A stretch of DNA of 34,351 nt from Clostridiales bacterium. Its GTDB lineage: Bacteria; Bacillota; Clostridia; Saccharofermentanales; Saccharofermentanaceae. The stretch lies in NCBI GenBank assembly GCA_017509245.1, contig JAFWQC010000024.1, positions 1-34,351 on the forward strand. Direction: 5' to 3'. Position numbers and translations under genes: made by a program. The notes beneath the pieces are model-generated. The model saw only the letters and a program-made list of their open reading frames with translations, was not told the origin of the DNA and did not search any database. Numbering within the stretch: the first letter of the stretch is position 1; each line of letters opens with the position of its first letter. Of the stretch, positions 1 through 7,743 are shown one piece after another.

Positions 1-10
1 AGCAAATTAG

Positions 11-529
11 ATGGCTTTAGAGTCTAAGAACATTTCAAGAGAAGAAAAGAAGGATAAGGAGTTCGAAGAGCGCGTTATCCACATCGGCCGTGTTTCCAAG
101 ACTGTTAAGGGCGGTAAGAACATGAGATTTGCTGCTCTCGTAGTTATCGGTGACAGAAAGGGTCGTGTAGGTAAGGGCATCGGTAAGTCTACCGAAGTTC
201 CGGACGCTATCAGAAAGGGTATCGAAGAGGCTAAGAAGAACATCGTTGACGTTTCTATCGTTAATGGTACTATCCCTCACGAGACTATCGGTGAATTCGC
301 TGCTGCTCACATCGTTATGAAGCCGGCTGCAGCAGGTACCGGTGTCATCGCAGGCGGTCCCGTACGTTCAGTATGCGAGCTCGCAGGCATCACGGATATC
401 CGTACAAAGTCTATCGGATCCAACAATCCTAATAACATGGTCAACGCTACTATCGAAGGTCTTAAGACCTTGAAGTCCGTAGAAGAAGTTGCAAGACTTC
501 GCGGTAAGTCTGTTGACGAGATCAAGTAA
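11..529 (+). CDS. rpsE: 30S ribosomal protein S5
   Basis: Ribosomal protein S5 of the small subunit, involved in decoding accuracy and assembly. The 172-residue product has the N-terminal double-stranded RNA-binding-like S5 domain (about residues 20-85, with the run [17 protein letters not shown]) and the C-terminal S5 domain ([13 protein letters not shown], then [14 protein letters not shown]). Length is normal for the family. The ATG follows the first ten bases of the window, which end in TAG, consistent with the stop of an upstream gene (rplR would be expected) touching this start; the ribosome binding site would lie outside the window. It is the first of four co-directional genes, with rpmD starting 15 bases after its stop behind the SD-like GGAGG. 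Identification is by family recognition and is firm. Confidence 0.97.
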   Translation: MALESKNISREEKKDKEFEERVIHIGRVSKTVKGGKNMRFAALVVIGDRKGRVGKGIGKSTEVPDAIRKGIEEAKKNIVDVSIVNGTIPHETIGEFAAAHIVMKPAAAGTGVIAGGPVRSVCELAGITDIRTKSIGSNNPNNMVNATIEGLKTLKSVEEVARLRGKSVDEIK

Positions 530-544
530 GGAGGCCCGCTCAAA

Positions 545-724
545 ATGGCTAACATCAAGATTAAGCTTGTCAAAAGCACAAATAAGGCAAGAAAGTCCGA
601 GAAGGCTACAATCAGAGCTTTGGGCTTGAAGAAGATCGGCCAGACTGTTGAGAAGGCTGACAACGAGGCTACACGCGGCATGATCAAGGCTGCAGTTAAC
701 TACGTAGCCGTAGAAGAGAATTAA
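545..724 (+). CDS. rpmD: 50S ribosomal protein L30
   Basis: Ribosomal protein L30, a small protein of the large subunit. The frame from ATG at 545 to TAA at 722-724 encodes 59 residues beginning [13 protein letters not shown] and containing the L30 signature [17 protein letters not shown]. This is the usual bacterial L30 length. An AGGAGG-type binding site (around 530-535) precedes the start. It lies between rpsE and rplO, exactly the place L30 occupies in the spc operon, with 16 bases to rplO. The short length makes it easy to miss, but sequence and context agree. Confidence 0.95.
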   Translation: MANIKIKLVKSTNKARKSEKATIRALGLKKIGQTVEKADNEATRGMIKAAVNYVAVEEN

Positions 725-740
725 TGGAGGTGCCACAGCA

Positions 741-1184
741 ATGAAGCTCAATGAAATGACTTCCGCAGGCAACGCAAAAGCATATCGTAAGGGCAGAGGT
801 CCCGGATCCGGCAACGGCAAGACAGCCGGCCGTGGTCACAAGGGTCAGAATGCCCGTTCAGGCGGCGGCGTAAGACCCGGATTCGAAGGAGGCCAGATGC
901 CTCTTTACAGACGTCTCCCTAAGAGAGGCTTCAACAACAAGAGATTTGCTCCTGCTTACATTGAAGTTAACATCGGAGATCTTGAGGTTTTCGATAACGG
1001 AACAGCAGTTGATGCTAAGGCTCTTTCTGACAAGGGCATCATCACTCTGCCCAAGAACAATGACGGCGTCAAGATTCTCGGCAACGGTGAGCTCACAAAG
1101 AAGCTCGATGTAACAGCAGCTAAGTTCACAGCTTCTGCTAAAGAGAAGATTGAGAAGGCCGGAGGCACGGCTACGGAGGGTTAA
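741..1184 (+). CDS. rplO: 50S ribosomal protein L15
   Basis: Ribosomal protein L15, an assembly protein of the large subunit. The 147-residue product has the characteristic Gly/Arg-rich N-terminal extension ([20 protein letters not shown], residues about 18-37), which threads into rRNA, followed by the [18 protein letters not shown] segment and the globular C-terminal domain. A TGGAGGTG ribosome binding site stands at 724-731 just before the ATG. It sits between rpmD and secY with only 5 bases before secY, the normal spc order. Length and motifs are standard. Confidence 0.97.
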   Translation: MKLNEMTSAGNAKAYRKGRGPGSGNGKTAGRGHKGQNARSGGGVRPGFEGGQMPLYRRLPKRGFNNKRFAPAYIEVNIGDLEVFDNGTAVDAKALSDKGIITLPKNNDGVKILGNGELTKKLDVTAAKFTASAKEKIEKAGGTATEG

Positions 1185-1189
1185 TAGGC

Positions 1190-2533
1190 ATGAACGGTAT
1201 TTTCGATACTGCAGTTAACGCTTTTCGTGTAGAGTCTATACGCAAAAGACTGCTCTATACCTTCATGATCTTGGGGATCTTTATGATCGGCGGCCTCGTA
1301 CCGGTACCGGGAATTGACGGTGAGAAGTTTACTTTACTTATCCGTCAGTGGGGTCAGCTCGGAAGCATCATGGATATCATTTCAGGTGGTGGTCTTTTCC
1401 ACGCATCTATCCTGTCCATGGGTGTTTCTCCTTACATCAACGCATCGATCATCCTTCAGCTCTTAACTGTCGTAATCCCTGCATTGGAAGATATGTCCAA
1501 AGAGGGTGAGTCCGGCAGAAAGAAAATGGACAAGATCACACGTTATTCGGCAATCGGCCTGGCTTTAGTCCAGTCTTGCCTGTTCTGCTACTCAACACGT
1601 TCGGCTCTTAACGGCAGCCTTCCCACATGGCTCAATGCCGGCGTAGTTGTTGTTTCATTCACGGCAGGTGCCGCTATCGTTGTCTTCTTAGGTGAGAAGA
1701 TCAACGATAAGGGTATCGGCAACGGTGTATCAATGATCATCTTCGCAGGTATCGTTACCCGTCTTCCTGACATGGTAAAGACACTTTACATGAAGTGTGT
1801 TGATATCAGCGGTTCGATCGAGAATGCCGTTCTTGGAACAATAGTAGGAATTCTCGTATTCATCGTTGTTGCTCTCATTTCGATTGCAATAATCGTCTTC
1901 GTTCTCTATGTTCAGAACGCAGAGAGAAGAATTCCCGTGCAGTACTCAAAGAAGGTTATCGGCAGACAGCAGCGCGGTGGTAACAGAGACTATATTCCGC
2001 TCAAGGTTAATATGTCCGGTGTTATGCCTGTTATCTTCGCAATGTCACTTTTGGCTATCCCTTCGATCATCGTAAACCTGTTCATGACTAACACTCAGAA
2101 CGAATTCGCGCTCTGGCTCAAGGATAGCTTCTCAGGAAGTGTATATTATTACATCATCTACTTCGTTCTTATCATTGCATTCACATTCTTCTATACGGCG
2201 ATCAATTTCCATCCCGTTGAGATTGCGAACAACATCAATAAGAACGGCGGTATGATCAACGGCATCAGATCCGGTAAGCCTACAACTGATTTCATCAAGC
2301 TGACAGCTTACAGACTGAACTGGATGGAGGCTATCTTCCTCGTTCTGGTCTGCATCATCCCGACAGTTATCGGTGTGCTCACAGGCTTTGAGAACGTATG
2401 GTTTGCAGGTACGTCCGTATTGATCCTTACAGGTGTTGCAAACGATCTTATCGTACAGGTAGAAGGTGAGCTTGAGGTAAGAAGCCCTAAGGGATTCCTT
2501 GAAGATCTTACGATCAAGACAGGCAGAAGATAA
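1190..2533 (+). CDS. secY: Protein translocase channel subunit SecY
   Basis: SecY is the pore subunit of the Sec translocon, which moves unfolded proteins across or into the cytoplasmic membrane with SecE, SecG and SecA. The 447-residue product shows the ten expected hydrophobic segments, the plug-region pattern after the first segment (SIMDIISGGGLFHASILSMGVSPYINASII), and the cytosolic loop RRIPVQYSKKVIGRQQRGG around residues 244-262 that contacts ribosome and SecA. The start follows rplO by 5 bases and overlaps the translated region's TGGCATG context, so translation is probably coupled. It is the last gene before a strong terminator; adk, map and infA, which often follow secY, are absent here. 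Confidence 0.97.
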   Translation: MNGIFDTAVNAFRVESIRKRLLYTFMILGIFMIGGLVPVPGIDGEKFTLLIRQWGQLGSIMDIISGGGLFHASILSMGVSPYINASIILQLLTVVIPALEDMSKEGESGRKKMDKITRYSAIGLALVQSCLFCYSTRSALNGSLPTWLNAGVVVVSFTAGAAIVVFLGEKINDKGIGNGVSMIIFAGIVTRLPDMVKTLYMKCVDISGSIENAVLGTIVGILVFIVVALISIAIIVFVLYVQNAERRIPVQYSKKVIGRQQRGGNRDYIPLKVNMSGVMPVIFAMSLLAIPSIIVNLFMTNTQNEFALWLKDSFSGSVYYYIIYFVLIIAFTFFYTAINFHPVEIANNINKNGGMINGIRSGKPTTDFIKLTAYRLNWMEAIFLVLVCIIPTVIGVLTGFENVWFAGTSVLILTGVANDLIVQVEGELEVRSPKGFLEDLTIKTGRR

Positions 2534-2557
2534 TCTGCTTCAAAAGATTAAAACCAC

Positions 2558-2589
2558 AAGAGGTTGCCCGTTTGCGGCAACCTCTTTTA
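2558..2589 (+). terminator. Rho-independent terminator after secY
   Basis: A perfect stem AGAGGTTGCC / GGCAACCTCT (2559-2568 with 2576-2585) with a 7-base loop is followed by TTTTAT. It lies 25 bases after the secY stop, so the ribosomal operon ends here. Confidence 0.9.
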
Positions 2590-2631
2590 TTTTCAGGGTG
2601 ATTCAAAGTTCTATTCGTCCCTTAACGGGTC

Positions 2632-2644
2632 TATAATATAAATA
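2632..2644 (+). promoter_or_regulatory. -10 box placing transcription start at the ATG
   Basis: A perfect TATAAT at 2632-2637 ends six bases before the A of the ATG at 2644, the usual distance from a -10 box to a transcription start. No Shine-Dalgarno sequence lies between. The -35 region (TTCTAT at 2609-2614) is poor. The combination suggests a leaderless mRNA. The hexamer is seen; its use is inferred. Confidence 0.5.
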
Positions 2645-3789
2645 TGGGAAACTTACTTGATTATCTGGCATGGCGCGGCGACTTGTCGCTTGCGCAGGAT
2701 CCTTTTAACAGCATCGATGCGCTATTGCTGTCGAGCCTGTCTTATGTTGACTTCACAAATGTCGTTCCCGCAAAGGGAGAGGGCATGGTAACCATGGAAG
2801 AAGCTTCAAAGAGGTTCTTTGAGCTTCATACTGAAGAGGAACTTGCCCAGGATAAATCATTTATTAATTTTGCTCCTTCGCTCTTAAGAGCACTCGCGGA
2901 ATCGAACCGCTTCAAAGATGCTTATCTTCTGAATTTTGTGGACGACACGGATATTTCAAGAGAGATACAGTTTGCGGCAGTTGAGATCGACTTGTCCGAT
3001 GGTACAGTGTTCATTTCATATAGAGGCACAGACGACAGGATCGTAGGCTGGAAAGAAGACTTTAACCTGAGTTACATGACCGTTCCTGCGGAAACGGAAG
3101 CGGATCAGTATTTCAGGGAAGTAATGGATGGAAGGACTGAGAAGGTCCGTCTCGGCGGGCACTCAAAGGGCGGTCATCTGGCGATTTATGCTGTTGCTTC
3201 GGCACCTGAATTATATGACAAAGTCCTGACCATATACAGTTTTGACGGCCCGGGGTTTAACGATGAGGCCATGGTGACAGATCACTTTAAGCGTGTTCAA
3301 AAGAAAGTGGAGAAGTTCATCCCACAGACTTCCATTGTGGGAAGGCTTCTTACAAGCACTGTGGAACCTGTTGTCGTAAAGAGTAACGAACTCGGCATCA
3401 TGCAGCACAATCCGCTTTCCTGGGAACTTGAAGGCAAGGAATTCGAGACCCTGGATTTCACGGATAAACTGAGCGATCTTTTCGATGAGACCATGACAAC
3501 ATGGCTTGATAACATGAGCTTTGAGGAACGCAAGGTGTTTGTGGATGAGCTGTTCTCTGTTTTCGAGGCTTCGGGATGCGAGAACATAAGCGAGATGACC
3601 AGGATCGGCATCAAGGGCACCAAGGCGATCATCACCAGGATGGCGCAGATCAAGAACGATTCGGGTGAGAAGGTAAGGACCCTGGTAAAGATGTTCTTCA
3701 TCAACTTCAATGTCTTAAAGGATAATGTTGTTAAAGAGAAACTTGAGGATGGCGCAAAGCTCATCACGGCCGGAAAGAACAGGAAATAA
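2644..3789 (+). CDS. Mbeg1/DUF2974-family alpha/beta-hydrolase-like protein
   Basis: A 381-residue protein of the DUF2974 (Mbeg1-like) family, which has a lipase-like alpha/beta hydrolase core. The motif GGHSKGGHLA gives a G-x-S-x-G nucleophile elbow with Ser174, preceded by VFISYRGTDDRIVGWKEDF (about residues 122-140), which resembles the oxyanion-loop region of class 3 lipases, and followed by IYSFDGPGFND, which could supply an acid. There is no signal peptide or membrane segment, so it is probably cytoplasmic. The substrate is unknown; an esterase or lipase activity is inferred from fold and motif only. The start ATG has no ribosome binding site and sits directly downstream of a -10 box. 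The gene stands alone between the secY terminator and a convergent two-component operon. Confidence 0.8.
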   Translation: MGNLLDYLAWRGDLSLAQDPFNSIDALLLSSLSYVDFTNVVPAKGEGMVTMEEASKRFFELHTEEELAQDKSFINFAPSLLRALAESNRFKDAYLLNFVDDTDISREIQFAAVEIDLSDGTVFISYRGTDDRIVGWKEDFNLSYMTVPAETEADQYFREVMDGRTEKVRLGGHSKGGHLAIYAVASAPELYDKVLTIYSFDGPGFNDEAMVTDHFKRVQKKVEKFIPQTSIVGRLLTSTVEPVVVKSNELGIMQHNPLSWELEGKEFETLDFTDKLSDLFDETMTTWLDNMSFEERKVFVDELFSVFEASGCENISEMTRIGIKGTKAIITRMAQIKNDSGEKVRTLVKMFFINFNVLKDNVVKEKLEDGAKLITAGKNRK

Positions 3790-3827
3790 GACGGCAAACC
3801 ACTGCAGTTCACTTCCCAAATAAGCAA

Positions 3828-3858
3828 TGTCCCAACCGGCCTGAAGGGGATTGGGACA
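3828..3858. terminator. Hairpin between convergent genes, possible terminator
   Basis: TGTCCCAA (3828-3835) pairs with TTGGGACA (3851-3858), with further CC/GG pairing inside. It lies between the stop of the hydrolase gene (3789) and the stop of the minus-strand kinase gene (3886). Copies of ACTGCAGT flank it at 3811-3818 and 3857-3864. There is no good T-run on either side, so function as a two-way terminator is only likely, not shown. Confidence 0.45.
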
Positions 3859-3885
3859 CTGCAGTAAATATTCGATTAAAGGCGG

Positions 3886-5811
3886 TTATTGTATAACCGG
3901 AAAGGTCAGCGTTACCTTGAAAAGGTCACCGTCTATCTCCACTTTGAATTTGCCGCCCTGAAGTTCGGTAAGACTCTGGGCGATGGAGAGTCCGAGACCA
4001 TTTCCTTCTGTGTTACGGGACTGGTCACCTCTTACGAAGCGTTCAACAAGTTCATCGGGGCTGATGTTCAGCTCGGCACTTGATGTGTTCTTGAAGACGG
4101 TTACTGCCTGTCCGCTGACCACGTTAAGTGAGATGTAGACTCTCGTTCCGGGCATTGAGTACTTGCAGATGTTGTTCATGAGGTTGTCGTAGATGCGCAT
4201 CATGCGTCTTCCGTCCGCCATGATCATTACTTTTTCTTCAGGAACGTTTGTTATAAGAGTCAGATTAGCTGAATCGAGCTTTTCTTTGAACTCGCCGGCT
4301 GTCTGCGATACAAAGGTGCAGCAATCAAGAGGAGAGGGCACTATCTCAAGATTGCCGGTTGAAGCTTTCGATGCCTCAACGAGATCTTCGATAAGTCGCT
4401 TCAGCTTATCTGACTGTCTCACGATTACCTCCGAATATTCGCCAATCTTCGGATCAGACGGATCAGATTCACCTATCAGAGATGCATAATTGATTATTGA
4501 GGTGAGTGGGGTTTTTATGTCATGAGAGACATTGGTAATTAGCTCTGTTTTCATGCGCTCTGATTTCAGTCTGTCCTCAACTGCTATCGTAACGGAATCG
4601 GAAACTGCGTTCAGGTTTTCAGCGTGCTTTTTGAAATCACCCCAGAGGCCCTTTGTGGGGGCACGGTATGTGATATCACCCTGCGCGATCTTCTCGCCGG
4701 CTTTAGCAAGCTTTTTTAAGATATATGCGATATAGAGTATAAAAGGTACGAATATAAGTTTCTCCACGAACCAGCCGCCAACAAGGGCTTCGCCGTCAAA
4801 TCTCGCAGAAGCCAGATAGATTAATTCGATAATTGACAATACTGCAACCGCAATGGCAGTTCCCCAGATAAGCGGGATAGCCGTGATCCCTTTCCAGATA
4901 AACTTAAGGAATTTGACGGTGAGCATGATGATCTTATAGATCAAGGAGCCCTTGATAAGCATACGGCGCTTGACCCGGCCTGCCATGCTGACTGCCAGAC
5001 CGATACACAGGTTCAGGAGAGTAATAAGTATCAATCCGCCTCCCATTATTGCAGCTCCGTCAGTGTTAACATCATTCATAATAACAGCGCCTATTGCTCC
5101 CAGAAATATAACGCCTGCAAGTAAAACATCAAACGGGATACCGCTTAACGGGCCGGCAGCGATCTCATCTGAGCCGGGTCTCTTTCCTGCCGCACTCATA
5201 AGTGTGATGAATGATATAAGTGACAGGAAGAAACTGATAATGGCGATGGGGAGGAGCCATGAGCTCAATTTGTAGATGAGTCCGATGACTTCAAGATCCA
5301 GCGGTGTCAAATAAGAATAATCATTCGGATCGACATATACCGTAATGGTTGCGGATACAGTTGTATCAGTGTCCAAGAAAGGATTAAAACCGACGAGACC
5401 TTTTGAAGATCCGTTAGAGTTGTATATGATGCTGGTGTGATAGGTATAACAGGAAAGATCCGTACTGTCGCCTGCATTAACGCTGTTTTCGAGGGCGTCA
5501 AATGTGGGTGAACGGTATAGCACAATTCCTTTATCATTTTGGATCTTGATCGGAATATAAGAATAGTAGCTCCCGTATGGACTCATTACTGAATCAGCCA
5601 ATGACATTGCCTGGTATTCAATGTTTCTTTCACTTAATTTCATTTTGTATTGTTCAGGCGTCGTATGGTATATATCCTCGGCAAGAGCAAACGCAAAGCC
5701 CAGCACGGACGCACAGAGCAATATCAAAGACAGGTTAATGGTGATAAAGAGCACCGTCTTGCCTGCCAGGGTCCGGAAAAAGCCGGATTTCTTTTTGGTC
5801 GTAACTTCCAT
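3886..5811 (-). CDS. Multi-pass membrane sensor histidine kinase
   Basis: A 641-residue sensor kinase that would autophosphorylate and pass the phosphate to the adjacent response regulator. There is one N-terminal membrane helix (about 14-45), an extracytoplasmic stretch of roughly 125 residues, then a block of several membrane helices (about 175-370) including IPFDVLLAGVIFLGAIGAVI and IWGTAIAVAVLSIIELIYLA. A HAMP-like linker follows, then the H-box NVSHDIKTPLTSI with His430, the N-box MNNICKYS and the G-box GNGLGLSIAQSLTELQGG. The start codon ATG directly abuts the stop codon of the regulator gene (TAA-ATG), implying translational coupling. The multi-helix sensor resembles kinases next to VanR-type regulators in Clostridia that sense the membrane or cell envelope; the signal is unknown. 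Confidence 0.9.
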   Translation of the reverse strand: MEVTTKKKSGFFRTLAGKTVLFITINLSLILLCASVLGFAFALAEDIYHTTPEQYKMKLSERNIEYQAMSLADSVMSPYGSYYSYIPIKIQNDKGIVLYRSPTFDALENSVNAGDSTDLSCYTYHTSIIYNSNGSSKGLVGFNPFLDTDTTVSATITVYVDPNDYSYLTPLDLEVIGLIYKLSSWLLPIAIISFFLSLISFITLMSAAGKRPGSDEIAAGPLSGIPFDVLLAGVIFLGAIGAVIMNDVNTDGAAIMGGGLILITLLNLCIGLAVSMAGRVKRRMLIKGSLIYKIIMLTVKFLKFIWKGITAIPLIWGTAIAVAVLSIIELIYLASARFDGEALVGGWFVEKLIFVPFILYIAYILKKLAKAGEKIAQGDITYRAPTKGLWGDFKKHAENLNAVSDSVTIAVEDRLKSERMKTELITNVSHDIKTPLTSIINYASLIGESDPSDPKIGEYSEVIVRQSDKLKRLIEDLVEASKASTGNLEIVPSPLDCCTFVSQTAGEFKEKLDSANLTLITNVPEEKVMIMADGRRMMRIYDNLMNNICKYSMPGTRVYISLNVVSGQAVTVFKNTSSAELNISPDELVERFVRGDQSRNTEGNGLGLSIAQSLTELQGGKFKVEIDGDLFKVTLTFPVIQ

Positions 5812-6510
5812 TTAATTTCTCCCTTTTTCGATCTTATAGCCCTGACCGAATACGACTTTGATGTATCTCGGTTCATTGGGTGTGATCTCGATCTTCTCTC
5901 TTAAGTGTCTTATATGAACCGCTACGGTGTTGTCCCCTGCGGAAAGAGCATCTTCGCCCCAGACTCTGTAATATATTTCCCTGGGCGCGAAAACCTTTCC
6001 CGGGTGTTCCATAAGGAGCTTTAAGATCTCAAACTCCTTGGGCGTAAGGCTTACGATCACGTCATCTACCGTTACTGTCTTTGTGTCGTTATCAAGCTCG
6101 ATCCCGTCGACTGTGAGGGTACCTTTGGCTATGCTGCCGGCACCGAGCTTCGTATAACGCCTGAGCTGTGAACCGACCCTTGCAGCAACCTCCAGGGGGT
6201 TAAAGGGCTTGGTGATATAATCATCAGCCCCTATGTTAAGTCCCAATATCTTATCCTGGTCCTCTGACTTTGCAGTGAGGAGGATGATCGGCATATTGAA
6301 TTTCTCCCTGATCTTCGACATCGCTGTTATCCCGTCCATTTGCGGCATCATGATATCAAGCAGAACGAGGTGGACTTCCTCCTTATTTACGACATCCAAG
6401 GCTTCAAACCCGTTATGTGCCTCTAACAATCTGTAATCCGGATTCTGCAGATAGATCTTCAAAGCATTAACGATGTCTTTCTCGTCATCGCAAATAAGAA
6501 TGTTATACAT
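5812..6510 (-). CDS. OmpR/VanR-type response regulator
   Basis: DNA-binding response regulator of 232 residues, partner of the kinase encoded immediately downstream. The receiver domain (1-120) begins MYNILICDDEKD and has the phosphoacceptor Asp52 in LVLLDIMMPQMDG, a Thr in LLTAKS and Lys in DYITKPFNPLE. The C-terminal winged helix (about 135-232) has the OmpR-type pattern SLTPKEFEILKLLMEHPGKVF and ends GQGYKIEKGRN. I chose ATG at 6510 rather than an in-frame start further upstream (6567) because GAGGGGGACAAT precedes it at correct spacing and the receiver domain starts right there. It is divergent from the phosphatase gene at 6660, and the 149 bases between carry inverted repeats and TTAA motifs that may be its own operator. 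Confidence 0.93.
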   Translation of the reverse strand: MYNILICDDEKDIVNALKIYLQNPDYRLLEAHNGFEALDVVNKEEVHLVLLDIMMPQMDGITAMSKIREKFNMPIILLTAKSEDQDKILGLNIGADDYITKPFNPLEVAARVGSQLRRYTKLGAGSIAKGTLTVDGIELDNDTKTVTVDDVIVSLTPKEFEILKLLMEHPGKVFAPREIYYRVWGEDALSAGDNTVAVHIRHLREKIEITPNEPRYIKVVFGQGYKIEKGRN

Positions 6511-6600
6511 ATTGTCCCCCTCACGCTGTTTGTGATAATGCCATTTTAAGGATAAACACATTAACATAAAACGGCTTAAAGCATTAAGATTTGATTAATT

Positions 6601-6639
6601 CCGGTATTTTATGGCAAAATATCCCCTGAAATTAACCGG
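6601..6639. repeat. Nested inverted repeats between divergent genes
   Basis: TATTTT-ATGGC-AAAATA (6605-6621) is an inverted repeat with a 5-base centre, nested inside CCGGT (6601-6605) and ACCGG (6635-6639). It lies between the start of the response regulator gene (6510, minus) and the phosphatase gene (6660, plus), where an operator would be expected. Several TTAA motifs (6561, 6576, 6584, 6595), the last two 11 bases apart, lie beside it, a spacing OmpR-type regulators use. Binding is inferred only. Confidence 0.35.
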
Positions 6640-6648
6640 TTTAAGGAT

Positions 6649-6660
6649 TCTAATATAACA
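6649..6660 (+). promoter_or_regulatory. -10-like box placing transcription start at the ATG
   Basis: TCTAAT at 6649-6654 matches TATAAT at five of six positions and ends five bases before the A of the start codon at 6660. CTGAAA at 6626-6631 is a 4/6 match to the -35 consensus at a 17-base spacer. No ribosome binding site is present. Leaderless transcription is inferred. Confidence 0.4.
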
Positions 6661-7208
6661 TGCTTTACATAATGAGACACGGTAAAACTGACTGGAACCT
6701 GAGGCATAAGCTTCAGGGAAAGACAGATATTCCCTTAAATGACATGGGAATAAAGATGGCCAGGGAGGCAAAAGAGCGTTATAAAGACGTGAATTTTGAC
6801 ATCTGCTACTGCTCACCTCTCATGAGGGCCCGCGAGACGGCGGCACTGGTCCTTGATGGAAGGAACATTCCCGTGATAATAGACGACAGGCTTACGGAGA
6901 TGGGATTTGGCATCTATGAAGGCATCGAAAATGTTTTCGATAAGCCTGAATGCCCTGTATGGACACTGTTCTTCGAACCGGAGAAATATGTTGCGCAAGA
7001 CGGGGCGGAGAGTCTTAACGATCTGATAGGAAGGACAAAGAGCTTTCTTGAGGAGATCGTGTATCCCGGAGTCGGTGATGGAAAGGACATCCTGATAATG
7101 GGACACGGTGCCATGAACTCTGCATTGATAGGCCAGGTAAGGCATACTCCCGTTAAGGATTTCTGGGCTGAAGGCATCGAAAACTGCAAGCTCATAAAAC
7201 TCATATAA
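6660..7208 (+). CDS. Histidine phosphatase family protein (phosphoglycerate-mutase-like)
   Basis: A 182-residue member of the histidine phosphatase superfamily (GpmB/CobC/PhoE type). The N-terminal motif YIMRHGKTDWN supplies the catalytic RHG histidine (His7) and substrate-binding Arg. PLMRARETA around residues 54-62 carries the second Arg, EMGFGIYEG supplies the acidic residue, and LIMGHGAMNSALIG carries the second catalytic His. No signal peptide or membrane segment is seen, so it acts in the cytoplasm. The substrate cannot be read from sequence: small phosphate esters or alpha-ribazole phosphate are both known in this family, and no cobalamin genes are nearby. It starts without a ribosome binding site directly after a -10-like box, and is divergent from the two-component operon. 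Confidence 0.85.
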   Translation: MLYIMRHGKTDWNLRHKLQGKTDIPLNDMGIKMAREAKERYKDVNFDICYCSPLMRARETAALVLDGRNIPVIIDDRLTEMGFGIYEGIENVFDKPECPVWTLFFEPEKYVAQDGAESLNDLIGRTKSFLEEIVYPGVGDGKDILIMGHGAMNSALIGQVRHTPVKDFWAEGIENCKLIKLI

Positions 7209-7214
7209 AATAGA

Positions 7215-7240
7215 GCGACCACCCCGGGAAGGGTGGCCGC
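7215..7240. terminator. GC-rich hairpin after the phosphatase gene
   Basis: GCGACCACCC (7215-7224) pairs with GGGTGGCCGC (7231-7240) with one A-C mismatch and a 6-base loop. It begins 6 bases after the phosphatase stop. There is no T-run after it, so it may be a 3' stability element or a factor-dependent terminator rather than a classical one. Confidence 0.4.
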
Positions 7241-7743
7241 AAATATGGGGATAATAGGAATAGAAAAATGTCTTTGTTGATATTTGAAGTATAGTTTATT
7301 AAGAGCCTAATTTCAACAACCTTACTTTAATGATGTTTAAACGTAATTTAAAAAGAATATTAACGTTTTTACAGCAATATTAACGAAAAGAACTGCGTTT
7401 ACGGCAGATATCATAACCCATGTCCCGTGTGAATTCTATACAACAAATCTAAAGATTGTGCAAAACCAGGACATTTTTCCAAAGAATGTATTATAAGTGT
7501 CCCAAAAGCACAAGATTTTACTGTAAATTCTGTAATTTTCCCTTTCCTCCGGCATGTGATCCGCGGTCTGAAGCGGTTGTCGGAATGTTATTTTACTGGT
7601 CAATTTTTAACTTGATTTAAGTTTGACAGTTTAATCTTATGTAACAAATTTAAAACATACTTAAAAAACTTGTATTGGTTCCGGCAATCCGATAGCATTT
7701 AGGCAGCTTCACATATACGGATATAAGTTTGGGGAGGATGTAT
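7241..7743. other. AT-rich gene-free stretch
   Basis: About 500 bases without a convincing coding frame on either strand. It contains the 10-base direct repeat AATATTAACG at 7356-7365 and 7376-7385 (exactly 20 bases apart) and GGACA/TGTCC arms at 7469-7473 and 7497-7501. A TTGACA at 7623-7628 has no matching -10 at normal spacing; the weak pair TTGATT (7612-7617) and TCTTAT (7635-7640) is spaced 17 bases and could serve the downstream operon. I see no tRNA, riboswitch core or mobile element. It most likely holds the promoter and regulatory sites of the three-gene signalling unit that follows. Confidence 0.5.

Noticed and set aside
7623..7628. Perfect TTGACA in the long gene-free stretch, as a promoter
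   Set aside because: No acceptable -10 box lies 15-19 bases downstream.
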